The notes: generated from the sequence alone by a model not told the origin. Shown: positions 5,903 to 12,722, counted from the stretch's first letter. The stretch is DNA of 17,696 bases from JANRKG01 sp033763635 (GCA_033763635.1 JANRKG010000033.1:1-17696); one strand, 5' to 3'. Numbers and translations: made by a program.

Positions 5903-8518
5903 ATGCAACCAAGCAACCCCAATCAATTTACAGAAAAAGCCTGGGAAGCCATTACTCGGACTCCTGATATTGTAAAACAGGCCCAACAACAGCAAATCGA
6001 GTCGGAACATTTGATGCGATCTTTGCTGGAACAAGATGGGCTGGCGATTAGTATTTTTAATAAGCTAGAGATTAACGCCCAACGGTTGCGAGACCGGACA
6101 GAAGACTTCATCCGCAAACAACCCAAAGTGTCGGGAAGCGGCACCTCCGTTTACCTGGGGCGTAGCCTGGATACCTTGCTCGATCGCGCCGAAAATTACC
6201 GGAAAGAGTTCGGGGATGAATTCATCTCGATTGAACACTTGTTGCTGGGATATGCGCGGGACGATCGCTTTGGGAAAGGGGTGTTCCAGGAATTTAAGTT
6301 GGATGAAGCAAAATTACGTGGTGCGATCGAACAGGTACGAGGAAGCCAAAAAGTGACAGACCAGAACCCAGAAGGTAAGTACGAATCCCTTGAAAAATAC
6401 GGACGCGACTTAACGGAGTTCGCCCGTCAGGGGAAACTCGACCCCGTGATCGGTCGGGATGACGAAATTCGCCGCACCATCCAGATCCTTTCTCGCCGGA
6501 CGAAAAATAATCCGGTGTTGATTGGGGAACCGGGGGTCGGGAAAACGGCGATCGCCGAAGGGCTGGCCCAGCGGATTGTGAAGGGAGATGTGCCCGAATC
6601 GTTGCGCGATCGGAAACTGATTGCCCTCGACATGGGGGCGTTGATCGCTGGAGCCAAGTACCGGGGTGAATTTGAGGAACGGCTGAAGGCAGTTCTGAAG
6701 GAAGTCACAGATTCCAATGGCACGATCATTCTATTTATTGATGAAATTCATACCGTCGTTGGGGCAGGTGCGACTCAGGGCGCGATGGATGCCGGGAACC
6801 TGCTGAAGCCCATGCTGGCACGGGGCGAACTGCGCTGTATCGGTGCAACCACTCTAGATGAGTACCGGAAGTACATTGAAAAGGATGCGGCTCTGGAGCG
6901 GCGCTTTCAGCAGGTGTACATCGATCAGCCGACGGTGGCAGATACGATTTCCATTCTGCGCGGCTTGAAGGATCGCTACGAAACCCACCATAACGTCAAG
7001 ATTGCCGATAGTGCGCTGGTGGCGGCTGCTACCCTTTCGACCCGCTACATTAGCGATCGTTTCCTGCCAGATAAAGCGATTGACTTGGTGGATGAGGCGG
7101 CTGCCAAACTGAAGATGGAGAGTACCTCTAAACCCGATGAACTGGATGAGATCGATCGCAAAATCCTTCAGTTGGAGATGGAGCGACTGTCCCTCGCGAA
7201 GGAAAGCGATCCGGCTTCACGGGAACGGCTCAACAAAATTGAGCGGGAGTTGGCAGATCTGAAGGAAGATCAGTCTCGTCTGAATGCCCAGTGGCAGGCA
7301 GAAAAGGATGTACTCGATCGGCGGAAAACAATTAAAGAAGAGATCGATCATGTGAACATCGAAATTCAACAGGCCGAGCGGGATTATGACCTGAACCGAG
7401 CGGCTGAATTGAAGTACGGGAAGCTGACGGATCTGCAACGCCAACTAGAGGAAACGGAAGCGAAACTCGCTCAAGCTCAAAAGAGTGCTAAATCCCTGTT
7501 GCGGGAAGAAGTCACAGAATCTGACATTGCTGAGATTATCTCCAAGTGGACCGGGATTCCGCTGAACAAGTTGGTGGAATCGGAGATGCAGAAGCTTCTG
7601 CACCTGGAGGATGAACTGCACCGTCGAGTGATTGGTCAGTCGGAAGCAGTGACAGCGGTAGCCGATGCGATTCAACGGGCCAGAGCCGGGTTAGCAGACC
7701 CGAACCGTCCCACTGCCAGCTTTATTTTCCTGGGGCCAACAGGTGTTGGGAAAACGGAACTGGCGAAGGCACTGGCAGCCTACCTCTTTGATACGGAAGA
7801 GGCAATGGTTCGGATCGACATGTCAGAGTACATGGAGAAACATGCGGTCTCTCGGTTGATTGGTGCGCCTCCCGGTTATGTCGGCTACGAAGAAGGGGGC
7901 CAGTTAACCGAAGCCATCCGCCGTCGCCCCTATGCAGTTATCCTGTTTGATGAAATCGAGAAGGCCCATCCCGATGTGTTCAACATCATGCTGCAAATTC
8001 TCGATGATGGGCGGGTGACAGATTCCCAAGGTCATACGGTGGATTTCAAAAATTCCATCATCATCATGACGAGCAACATAGGGTCTCAGTACATTCTGGA
8101 TGTGTCGGGGGATGAGGAGCGCTATGAGGAGATGCGAGGTCGGGTGATGGATCTGATGCGAAATCAGTTCCGCCCTGAATTCCTGAACCGGATTGACGAG
8201 ATCATCATCTTCCACACCCTGCAACGGGACGAATTGCGCGAAATCGTCCGCATCCAGGTACAACGGCTGGAAACTCGTCTGAAGGAGCGCAAGATCGCCC
8301 TTCGCCTATCCGATGCGGCACTCGATTTCCTGGCAGAAGTGGGGTACGACCCTGTATTTGGGGCACGGCCTCTGAAGCGGGCGATTCAGCGGGAATTGGA
8401 GACTCCGATCGCGAAGTGTATTCTGCGAGGCGAGTTCAGCGGCGAAGACACGATCTTTGTAGATGTGGAAAATGAACGCCTCTCGTTCAAACGGCTCCCA
8501 GTGGGTCTATTGACCTAA
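5903..8518 (+). CDS. clpB: ATP-dependent chaperone ClpB (ClpB1 type), 871 aa
   Basis: A hexameric AAA+ disaggregase that, with DnaK/DnaJ/GrpE, rescues aggregated proteins in the cytoplasm, chiefly after heat stress. The parts are in order: a Clp N domain (about 1-145, QFTEKAWEAI and SEHLMRSLL), AAA-1 with Walker A GEPGVGKT (208-215) and Walker B ILFIDE (276-281), the coiled-coil middle domain (about 400-525, opening near DEIDRKILQLEMERLSL), and AAA-2 with Walker A GPTGVGKT (611-618) and Walker B VILFDE (679-684). The pore loop KYRGEF and arginine-finger regions are intact. From memory, the MQPSNPNQFTEKAW opening and full length match cyanobacterial ClpB1 rather than ClpC, and there is no ClpP-binding loop signature. 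A GGAGGGG Shine-Dalgarno at 5888-5894 fixes the start. The gene is monocistronic and ends at a strong terminator. Confidence 0.97.
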   Translation: MQPSNPNQFTEKAWEAITRTPDIVKQAQQQQIESEHLMRSLLEQDGLAISIFNKLEINAQRLRDRTEDFIRKQPKVSGSGTSVYLGRSLDTLLDRAENYRKEFGDEFISIEHLLLGYARDDRFGKGVFQEFKLDEAKLRGAIEQVRGSQKVTDQNPEGKYESLEKYGRDLTEFARQGKLDPVIGRDDEIRRTIQILSRRTKNNPVLIGEPGVGKTAIAEGLAQRIVKGDVPESLRDRKLIALDMGALIAGAKYRGEFEERLKAVLKEVTDSNGTIILFIDEIHTVVGAGATQGAMDAGNLLKPMLARGELRCIGATTLDEYRKYIEKDAALERRFQQVYIDQPTVADTISILRGLKDRYETHHNVKIADSALVAAATLSTRYISDRFLPDKAIDLVDEAAAKLKMESTSKPDELDEIDRKILQLEMERLSLAKESDPASRERLNKIERELADLKEDQSRLNAQWQAEKDVLDRRKTIKEEIDHVNIEIQQAERDYDLNRAAELKYGKLTDLQRQLEETEAKLAQAQKSAKSLLREEVTESDIAEIISKWTGIPLNKLVESEMQKLLHLEDELHRRVIGQSEAVTAVADAIQRARAGLADPNRPTASFIFLGPTGVGKTELAKALAAYLFDTEEAMVRIDMSEYMEKHAVSRLIGAPPGYVGYEEGGQLTEAIRRRPYAVILFDEIEKAHPDVFNIMLQILDDGRVTDSQGHTVDFKNSIIIMTSNIGSQYILDVSGDEERYEEMRGRVMDLMRNQFRPEFLNRIDEIIIFHTLQRDELREIVRIQVQRLETRLKERKIALRLSDAALDFLAEVGYDPVFGARPLKRAIQRELETPIAKCILRGEFSGEDTIFVDVENERLSFKRLPVGLLT

Positions 8519-8542
8519 AACTCTGTTGACTGAAAACTCCAG

Positions 8543-8570
8543 GGGACATCAAATTCTGATGTCCCTTTTT
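8543..8570 (+). terminator. Intrinsic terminator of clpB
   Basis: A 9-bp perfect stem, GGGACATCA (8543-8551) with TGATGTCCC (8557-8565), a 5-nt loop and a T5 tail, 24 nt after the clpB stop. It also lies just past the stop of the convergent coiled-coil gene, but on that strand there is no U tract after the stem, so it should act mainly on clpB transcripts. Confidence 0.9.
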
Positions 8571-8579
8571 CATGCTTTT

Positions 8580-8876
8580 TCATCCAGTCAGCTTTTGCTG
8601 AAGCAAATTCTCCACAATTCGCACAAGACGGGTTACATTTTCGGTCTGCTGTGCCGAGATTTCTGCCTGTCGCTCAGTGGTAGCCTGAACTCGATCGATT
8701 GATGCCTGAAGCCTCTCATTAGATTCCTGAAGTTTTTGAAAGGATGCCCGAAATTCCTGAAAGGATTCTCGCGTTTCCTGAAATCCAGTCGTAACAACCT
8801 CTGTCAGTCGTCCAATCTGATCGGTGAGCGTTTCTAGTTTTTCATCCAGTCGGCTGATCTGCGGTTCTAACGTCAT
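8580..8876 (-). CDS. Small coiled-coil hypothetical protein, 98 aa
   Basis: Nearly the whole protein (about 5-95) is a predicted coiled coil with regular spacing of hydrophobic residues: ISRLDEKLETLTDQIGRL, then repeated F/L at SFQEFRASFQKLQ, and VTRLVRIVENLL near the end. It contains no Cys, no membrane segment and no signal peptide. Similar short coiled-coil proteins are common as hypotheticals in cyanobacteria; no function can be given. The start at ATG 8876 is preceded by AAAAAGATATG with no clear Shine-Dalgarno. It lies between the clpB terminator and the tRNA-Leu gene and reads in the same direction as the tRNA, 59 nt downstream of its 3' end. Confidence 0.7.
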   Translation of the reverse strand: MTLEPQISRLDEKLETLTDQIGRLTEVVTTGFQETRESFQEFRASFQKLQESNERLQASIDRVQATTERQAEISAQQTENVTRLVRIVENLLQQKLTG

Positions 8877-8935
8877 ATCTTTTTAGGATGAGATAGCAAG
8901 ACGTGACTTTATTTATTTAGAATTTCTTAACTAAA

Positions 8936-9250
8936 TGGGGGCGGAGGGACTTGAACCCACACGACCTTGCGGTCAACGGATTTTCTTACCACTATGGCTT
9001 TCGCCACCACGCAATAAATTACGTGTTTGTAGTCTGGACTATGTCTTCGCCTTTTAGTACACTAGAACCAGTCAGGCGGGAGCCGTTTAGTCTCTACACT
9101 TTCTCCAAGAAGTATGCCAATAGCTTCTTAGATCTTAGCTCGGCGTTAGCAGTGAAGCCTTCACCGAATTTGACTCCATTCACACTGAACATTTCTGTTC
9201 AGGTGCTCAAAAGTTTAAGTCCGTAGCGTCTACCATTCCGCCACGCCCCC
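8936..9250 (-). tRNA. trnL-UAA: tRNA-Leu(UAA), split by a group I intron
   Basis: The spliced tRNA is 83 nt: a 34-nt 5' exon (9250-9217) and a 49-nt 3' exon (8984-8936). The acceptor stem GGGGGCG pairs fully with CGCCCCC, and the discriminator is A. The anticodon arm is ACGGA-CTTAAAA-TCCGT, giving anticodon UAA. The long variable arm GACC-GCAA-GGTC identifies a class II tRNA-Leu, and the T loop is TTCAAGT. CCA is not encoded. The exons join within the anticodon after U34, the known site of the cyanobacterial and plastid tRNA-Leu intron. One oddity is a U-U mismatch at 50:64 in the T stem (GTGGG against CCCTC). Confidence 0.95.
8985..9216 (-). ncRNA. Group I self-splicing intron in tRNA-Leu(UAA), 232 nt
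   Basis: The intron lies between U34 and A35 of the anticodon and ends in G, as group I introns do. The last exon U can form a U-G pair with the guide GAG (complement 9206-9208). Visible structure: a P2-like hairpin CTGAACA-GAAA-TGTTCAG (9185-9202), a P-like element near 9156-9173, an R element containing AGACTA (within 9083-9099) whose GACTA pairs with TAGTC of the S element (9036-9047) to form P7, a P8 stem CGCCT/AGGCG (9048-9078), a CACGTAA/TTGCGTG hairpin (9008-9025), and TGGC-GAAA-GCCA with a GNRA loop (8995-9006). It has no homing-endonuclease gene. From memory, it matches the Anabaena tRNA-Leu intron class (IC3). Confidence 0.93.
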
Positions 9251-9254
9251 AATT

Positions 9255-9286
9255 TGCTCCAACAAAGAAGCTTTTCTATTGGAGCA
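9255..9286. repeat. Inverted repeat upstream of tRNA-Leu
   Basis: TGCTCCAA (9255-9262) and TTGGAGCA (9279-9286) form a perfect 8-bp stem with a 16-nt loop, 5 bp upstream of the tRNA gene. Read on the plus strand it is followed, after ten bases, by a T6 run (9297-9302). It could be an operator-like site or part of the tRNA promoter region. The role is unknown. Confidence 0.4.
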
Positions 9287-9399
9287 TCAATTGTAGTTTT
9301 TTGGCAACTCCCTTTTTGCGATCGAATCTATGATAGACATTACAATTAGTGAAGCGAACCAGATAGGCAGGGGGAACATCTCGCCGTACAATACCCCTA

Positions 9400-9421
9400 C
9401 AATGGTTTTGCAATGGTTTTG
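9400..9421 (+). repeat. Tandem 11-bp duplication in the ndhL leader
   Basis: CAATGGTTTTG occurs twice head to tail (9400-9410 and 9411-9421), 24 nt before the ndhL start. Two TACAAT hexamers (9387-9392 and 9398-9403) lie in or next to it and could act as -10 boxes, but neither has a good -35 partner. Confidence 0.6.
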
Positions 9422-9445
9422 AGTTGTTTCTAGGTTGTGGACTAG

Positions 9446-9697
9446 ATGGCTAACACACTAATGGATTTCCTGGCAAATAACAGTCTAGTGCTGGCAGAAT
9501 ATGTCGTGTTGGGCGGTGCCTATCTGCTTGTGATTCCAGTCCTCATTTATCTGTATCTGTCAAAGCGCTGGTACACCGCTAGCTCCTGGGAGCGAGTTCT
9601 CATGTACTTCCTGGTGTTCTTCTTCTTCCCTGGGCTGTTAGCACTGGCTCCCTTCCTGAATTTCCGTCCCCAGAAGCGCCAGATTGTGCAAGGATAG
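9446..9697 (+). CDS. ndhL: NAD(P)H-quinone oxidoreductase subunit L (NdhL), 83 aa
   Basis: A small membrane subunit specific to the cyanobacterial and plastid NDH-1 complex, which moves electrons from ferredoxin to plastoquinone in thylakoids, for cyclic flow and respiration, and supports CO2 uptake. Two membrane helices are visible (about 14-38 and 49-69). The conserved core SKRWYTASSWERVLMYFLVF and the FNFRP-like end (FLNFRPQKRQ) identify NdhL. The length is typical. The start ATG has only a weak purine element before it, but the protein cannot begin later without losing the first helix. It heads the ndhL - DUF3007 - trpA cluster, an order I recall as conserved in cyanobacteria. Confidence 0.95.
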   Translation: MANTLMDFLANNSLVLAEYVVLGGAYLLVIPVLIYLYLSKRWYTASSWERVLMYFLVFFFFPGLLALAPFLNFRPQKRQIVQG

Positions 9698-9719
9698 GAA
9701 AGGGATTTTCTTCTTTCCT
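9696..9719 (+). other. Hairpin overlapping the ndhL stop
   Basis: AGGAAAG (9696-9702) pairs with CTTTCCT (9713-9719), a 7-bp A/U-rich stem with a 10-nt loop that begins within the ndhL stop codon. It could slow RNA decay or attenuate reading into the next gene. There is no clean T run directly after it, so I do not call it a terminator. Confidence 0.35.
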
Positions 9720-9721
9720 TA

Positions 9722-9751
9722 CTGGTTCTTTTGGATCTGGTTCTTTTGAAT
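9722..9751 (+). repeat. Tandem 15-bp duplication before the DUF3007 gene
   Basis: CTGGTTCTTTTGGAT (9722-9736) is followed directly by CTGGTTCTTTTGAAT (9737-9751); the copies differ at one base. The array ends 2 nt before the ATG, so it occupies the place where a Shine-Dalgarno should be, and none is visible. Confidence 0.75.
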
Positions 9752-9753
9752 CC

Positions 9754-10077
9754 ATGCGACGAATTGATGCCATTGGCATTGGGTTAATTATTTTTATCAG
9801 TGGGGGCGCGCTTTACGTCCTGCTTCAGGTTGTTGGGTTAGAGAGTACCCAGGCCGGAATCTGGAGTCAGGCTGTGCTGGTAGGAGGCTTAGTAATTTGG
9901 CTCCTCACCTACCTGTTGCGTGCCCTCACGCAAAACATGACCTACAATCAGCAACTCAAAGACTATGAGGAAGCCGTTTTACAGAAACGGCTCGAAGAAC
10001 TAACCCCAGAAGAACTTGCTCACCTTCAAGCAGAACTTGAGCAGGAAAACAATCAAGAAGTGAGTCATAAGGGTTAG
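9754..10077 (+). CDS. DUF3007 family membrane protein, 107 aa
   Basis: A conserved cyanobacterial and plastid-lineage protein of unknown role. It has two membrane helices (about 6-26, AIGIGLIIFISGGALYVLL, and 37-56, WSQAVLVGGLVIWLLTYLL) followed by a charged helical tail (62-107) rich in Glu, Gln and Lys, with the segment KRLEELTPEELAHLQAELEQE. The family match is from memory of the opening MRRIDAIGIG and the neighbourhood between ndhL and trpA. The position next to ndhL suggests a link to the thylakoid NDH-1 complex, but this is only context. It begins 56 nt after ndhL and ends 2 nt before trpA, so translational coupling to trpA is likely. Confidence 0.88.
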   Translation: MRRIDAIGIGLIIFISGGALYVLLQVVGLESTQAGIWSQAVLVGGLVIWLLTYLLRALTQNMTYNQQLKDYEEAVLQKRLEELTPEELAHLQAELEQENNQEVSHKG

Positions 10078-10079
10078 GC

Positions 10080-10883
10080 ATGGTATCGGTTTCTGGTCAG
10101 TTTGAAGCCCTCCGCGATCGAGGGCAATGTGCGTTGGTCCCCTTCATTACCGCAGGTGATCCCGATTTGGAGACAACGGCGAAAGCGCTCCACATCCTGG
10201 ATCAAAATGGGGCCGATTTGATTGAACTGGGCGTTCCCTACTCTGACCCTCTAGCCGATGGTCCCGTTATTCAGGCAGCAGCAACTCGCGCCCTCCAGAA
10301 AGGGGTGCGCCTGGAGCAGGTGTTAGAAATGCTCCGGGAAGTGGCTCCCAAGTTGCAAGCTCCGATCATCCTGTTTACTTACTACAACCCAATCCTGAAT
10401 CGGGGGATTGCATCTTTCTTACGTCAGATTGCTGAGGTCGGGGTGAAGGGGTTAGTCGTACCGGATCTGCCTCTGGAGGAAGCGGACGTACTTCTGAAAC
10501 CTGCGGCTGAGATTGGCATTGAAGTAATTTTACTGGTGGCTCCGACCAGTTCTAAAGACCGGATTGAGGCGATCGCTCGCCAATCCCAGGGCTTCATCTA
10601 TCTGGTGAGTGTTACCGGAGTCACGGGCATCCGGTCCCAAGTGGGAGAACGGGTTCAGGATTTGGTTCTGGACTTACGACAAGTCACCGATAAGCCGATT
10701 GGGGTTGGTTTTGGCATTTCCCAAACCGAACAGGCCCGTCAGGTGATGGAATGGGGAGCCGATGCGGTGATTGTGGGCAGTGCTTTTGTAAAGCGATTGG
10801 CAGACGGAACTCCGGCTCAAGGATTACAGGCGATCGGTCAATTTTGCCATAGCCTCAAGATCGCGATTTCCCAGGATTCATAA
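10080..10883 (+). CDS. trpA: Tryptophan synthase alpha chain, 267 aa
   Basis: Cleaves indole-3-glycerol phosphate to indole and glyceraldehyde 3-phosphate; the indole is channelled to TrpB for the last step of tryptophan synthesis in the cytoplasm. The catalytic pair is present at the classic positions: Glu49 in LIELGVPYSDP and Asp60 in PLADGP. Further family marks are PFITAGDP (21-28), FTYYNPI, GLVVPDLPLEE, VSVTGVTG and the phosphate-binding end GVGFGIS and IVGSAFV. The TIM-barrel length is normal. Its ATG follows the DUF3007 stop by 2 nt, with AAGGG nearby as a Shine-Dalgarno. No other trp gene is in the window, consistent with the scattered trp genes of cyanobacteria. Confidence 0.97.
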   Translation: MVSVSGQFEALRDRGQCALVPFITAGDPDLETTAKALHILDQNGADLIELGVPYSDPLADGPVIQAAATRALQKGVRLEQVLEMLREVAPKLQAPIILFTYYNPILNRGIASFLRQIAEVGVKGLVVPDLPLEEADVLLKPAAEIGIEVILLVAPTSSKDRIEAIARQSQGFIYLVSVTGVTGIRSQVGERVQDLVLDLRQVTDKPIGVGFGISQTEQARQVMEWGADAVIVGSAFVKRLADGTPAQGLQAIGQFCHSLKIAISQDS

Positions 10884-10889
10884 GAGTAG

Positions 10890-10928
10890 GGCATTAGAGC
10901 TAAACCAATCTCAATCTGCAACAATGCC
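10890..10928. other. Possible stem-loop between trpA and the antitoxin gene
   Basis: GGCATT (10890-10895) can pair with AATGCC (10923-10928) across a 27-nt loop in the 45-nt gap between convergent genes. The stem is short and has no T tail, so a terminator role is doubtful. No better terminator for trpA is seen. Confidence 0.2.
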
Positions 10929-11240
10929 TTACTTCGTTTCCATCCGAATTTCTTGCAAAATTTTGGCAACCTCTTCCTCTGAATAGTGGTATCTTGCCAG
11001 GACCTTTGCAGTAGAATTCAACACTTGATTTGCAAATAGCTGTCTCAAATCCTGTCGCAAACACTTGCCAATGTAAAATTTGAGTAACCCCTCCAGGGGA
11101 ATCTCTCGTTGCGCTGCCACTTTTCTGAGCGATTCCAGGGTGTCTTTAGGAATTTGAATTGATATCGTTTCTGATTCGCGAGGATGTACCTTTAATTCCA
11201 GGGGTTCTTCAAACTCCAACGATTCATCAAGATTGCTCAT
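10929..11240 (-). CDS. Probable ribbon-helix-helix antitoxin of a BrnT-type pair, 103 aa
   Basis: The likely antitoxin partner of the BrnT-like gene just upstream. The segment ETISIQIPKDTLESLRKVAAQ (about 24-44) followed by IPLEGLLKFYIGKCLRQDL fits a ribbon-helix-helix strand and two helices, the DNA-binding fold of CopG-like antitoxins. The C-terminal part (YHYSEEEVAKILQEI) is the probable toxin-binding region. It differs from classic BrnA, so I name only the fold. I chose ATG 11240 (MSNLDES) over an upstream frame-open ATG at 11270: it overlaps the toxin gene's last 14 nt, the usual coupled layout, and MSNLDES begins the conserved-looking part. Order toxin-antitoxin on the minus strand is typical of brnTA. 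Such pairs repress their own promoter; no operator was identified. Confidence 0.75.
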   Translation of the reverse strand: MSNLDESLEFEEPLELKVHPRESETISIQIPKDTLESLRKVAAQREIPLEGLLKFYIGKCLRQDLRQLFANQVLNSTAKVLARYHYSEEEVAKILQEIRMETK

Positions 11241-11520
11241 ATAACTTCCGCTCGGCATGAGTGACAACACGGGCTGAAATTATTCTAATTCTTTGGCCTC
11301 GCTCAATATGTACGACCAAGAGTAAGCGTTCTGCTAAGGAATATCCCAATGCAAATTCTTGCACTTCATCATTCGCTGATGCATCACCCATTACATAAAA
11401 AGGATCTAGAAAAACTTCTGCTGCCTCTTCAAAACTCACTCCATGCTTCTTAAAGTTGCTAGTGGCTTTAGTATCATCCCATTCAAATTCAAATCCCTCT
11501 ACGGAATAAAGGATGCTCAT
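11227..11520 (-). CDS. brnT: BrnT-family (DUF497) toxin, 97 aa
   Basis: A small toxin with the BrnT fold, related to RelE-like RNases; BrnT of Brucella blocks translation by cutting RNA. Family marks: FEWDDTKATSNFKKHGVSF (12-30), EVFLDPFY (35-42), the strand RLLLVVHIERG and the end IRIISARVVTHAERKLYE (78-95), where Arg84 and the Glu90-Arg91 region fall in the expected C-terminal active block. Length matches the family. It starts 20 nt after the HAD gene stop, with CAATGAGC-type context and no strong Shine-Dalgarno. It overlaps the antitoxin gene by 14 nt. Toxin activity is inferred from family; a few solitary or domesticated BrnT proteins exist. Confidence 0.88.
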   Translation of the reverse strand: MSILYSVEGFEFEWDDTKATSNFKKHGVSFEEAAEVFLDPFYVMGDASANDEVQEFALGYSLAERLLLVVHIERGQRIRIISARVVTHAERKLYEQS

Positions 11521-11540
11521 TGCTTCAGTCTATTTTGTCC

Positions 11541-12314
11541 CTAGTCCATCAGTTCCCAAATCAGTTCGGGAGTCAGTTCCTCCATATTGCTAAGAACTCG
11601 AACGGCTCCAGCGGTTTCTAAACCTTGGGCATAGGCAATTTGATGTTCGATCGTATCCTGCACGTGGGGCGGTAGAACTCCTATCCCAATCCAGGGGCGA
11701 TCGGGCTGCAACTTCGCGGCATTCTCGACAGCGTACAAATCCGCCACCGTATCCCCAATGTAGAAAACGGGATCAGTGGCAGTGGCTCCCAATTGTTCGA
11801 TCGCGGCGATTAAACCAGTGGGATCGGGCTTGCCAGGAGCATCTTCCATCGCAATCAGAACAGGAGGTTGGATACCTAGCCGACGTTCTAACACATAGGT
11901 CGCAGACATACGGGTCGCTCCACTGAAAAAGCCCCACTTGATTCCAGCATCAGTGAGACGATCGAAATAAGCCGGACTGACTAACAACGGTTCTGTGCAG
12001 ATGTAACCAGTCCAATTCTGAGGGTCAGTGCCGCCCCGGTAGCGACTCTGAAAGAAAGCAACGATTTCATCATAAGTGACATCAATGGGCTTTCCTTGAG
12101 CCTTGAAGTAACGCTGAATCATCTCCTGAGACGCTTCCCAGTCGTTATTCCAAATTCCCTCGGATTTCAGGGTATCAATATCCTCCTGGGAAGGGCGGTA
12201 GACTTCCTGGGTGTAATGTTCCACGGTGTCCGCCAGAGCACGGCGGTAGGAGCCACCCACATCTCGGACGACTCCATCAATATCAAACACAACGATCGCC
12301 TGTTTTAATTTCAT
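11541..12314 (-). CDS. HAD-superfamily phosphatase, TIGR01548-like, 257 aa
   Basis: A haloacid-dehalogenase-type hydrolase, probably a phosphatase acting on a small metabolite; the substrate is unknown. All four HAD motifs are present: I DIDGVVRD with nucleophile Asp11 and Asp13, II FFSGAT with Ser131, III Lys162 in GKPDP, and IV IGDTVADL (186-193). A helical cap sits between motifs I and II (about 20-115), the subfamily IA layout. The overall pattern, with GVVRDVGGSYRRA after motif I, resembles the TIGR01548 group I remember from cyanobacteria. No signal peptide. The start is the ATG at 12314; the opening MKLKQAIVVFDIDG leaves no room for a later start. It is divergent from psrp3 (97-nt gap) and is followed at 20 nt by the BrnT gene. 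Confidence 0.88.
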   Translation of the reverse strand: MKLKQAIVVFDIDGVVRDVGGSYRRALADTVEHYTQEVYRPSQEDIDTLKSEGIWNNDWEASQEMIQRYFKAQGKPIDVTYDEIVAFFQSRYRGGTDPQNWTGYICTEPLLVSPAYFDRLTDAGIKWGFFSGATRMSATYVLERRLGIQPPVLIAMEDAPGKPDPTGLIAAIEQLGATATDPVFYIGDTVADLYAVENAAKLQPDRPWIGIGVLPPHVQDTIEHQIAYAQGLETAGAVRVLSNMEELTPELIWELMD

Positions 12315-12400
12315 TTCAGATCAATCCCGCTATCCCTTACTCGCAAACTGAAAACGTGCGATAAGATAAGAGACCGTACAGTTTGCAGCATCCACACGCT

Positions 12401-12406
12401 AGGAGG
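12401..12406 (+). promoter_or_regulatory. Shine-Dalgarno fixing the TTG start of psrp3
   Basis: AGGAGG is a perfect Shine-Dalgarno, 5 nt before TTG at 12412. An in-frame TGA (12409-12411) directly precedes that TTG, so no upstream start is possible. Together they fix the unusual start codon. Confidence 0.9.
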
Positions 12407-12411
12407 TGTGA

Positions 12412-12711
12412 TTGTCAAAGTTTATTCTGAAGGTTCTGTGGCTAGATGAAAACGTAGCGCTGGCAGTGGATCAGGTGGTCGGCAAGGGTACCAGCCCCCT
12501 GACATCCTACTTTTTCTGGCCCCGGAACGATGCCTGGGAACAATTGAAAACCGAGTTGGAAGCCAAGCACTGGATTGCGGAAAAAGACCGCGTAGAATTG
12601 CTGAACAAAGCTACCGAAGTCATCAATTACTGGCAGGAAGAGGGTCGTCGTCGTCCCCTCTCTGAAGCTCAGGCAAAATTTCCTGAAGTGACCTTCACGG
12701 GGAGCGCTTGA
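12412..12711 (+). CDS. ycf65: 30S ribosomal protein PSRP-3 / Ycf65, 99 aa
   Basis: A small-subunit ribosomal protein (PSRP-3, also cS23) found in cyanobacteria and plastids but not in other bacteria. The sequence is nearly pure family consensus: KFILKVLWLDENVALAVDQ, VVGKGTSPLTSYFFWPR, DAWEQLKTELEAK, EVINYWQEEGRRRPLSEAQ and a KFPEVTFTG end. The start codon is TTG, decided by a perfect AGGAGG 5 nt before it and an in-frame stop codon immediately upstream; the first residues (MSKF) then match the family. The gene has its own divergent upstream region shared with the HAD gene and ends at a strong bidirectional terminator, so it appears monocistronic. Confidence 0.95.
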   Translation: MSKFILKVLWLDENVALAVDQVVGKGTSPLTSYFFWPRNDAWEQLKTELEAKHWIAEKDRVELLNKATEVINYWQEEGRRRPLSEAQAKFPEVTFTGSA

Positions 12712-12722
12712 TCCATCTCAAT

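Noticed and set aside
8951..9226. Plus-strand open frame of 91 codons
   Set aside because: It lies antisense to the tRNA-Leu exons and intron, whose structure fully explains the sequence.
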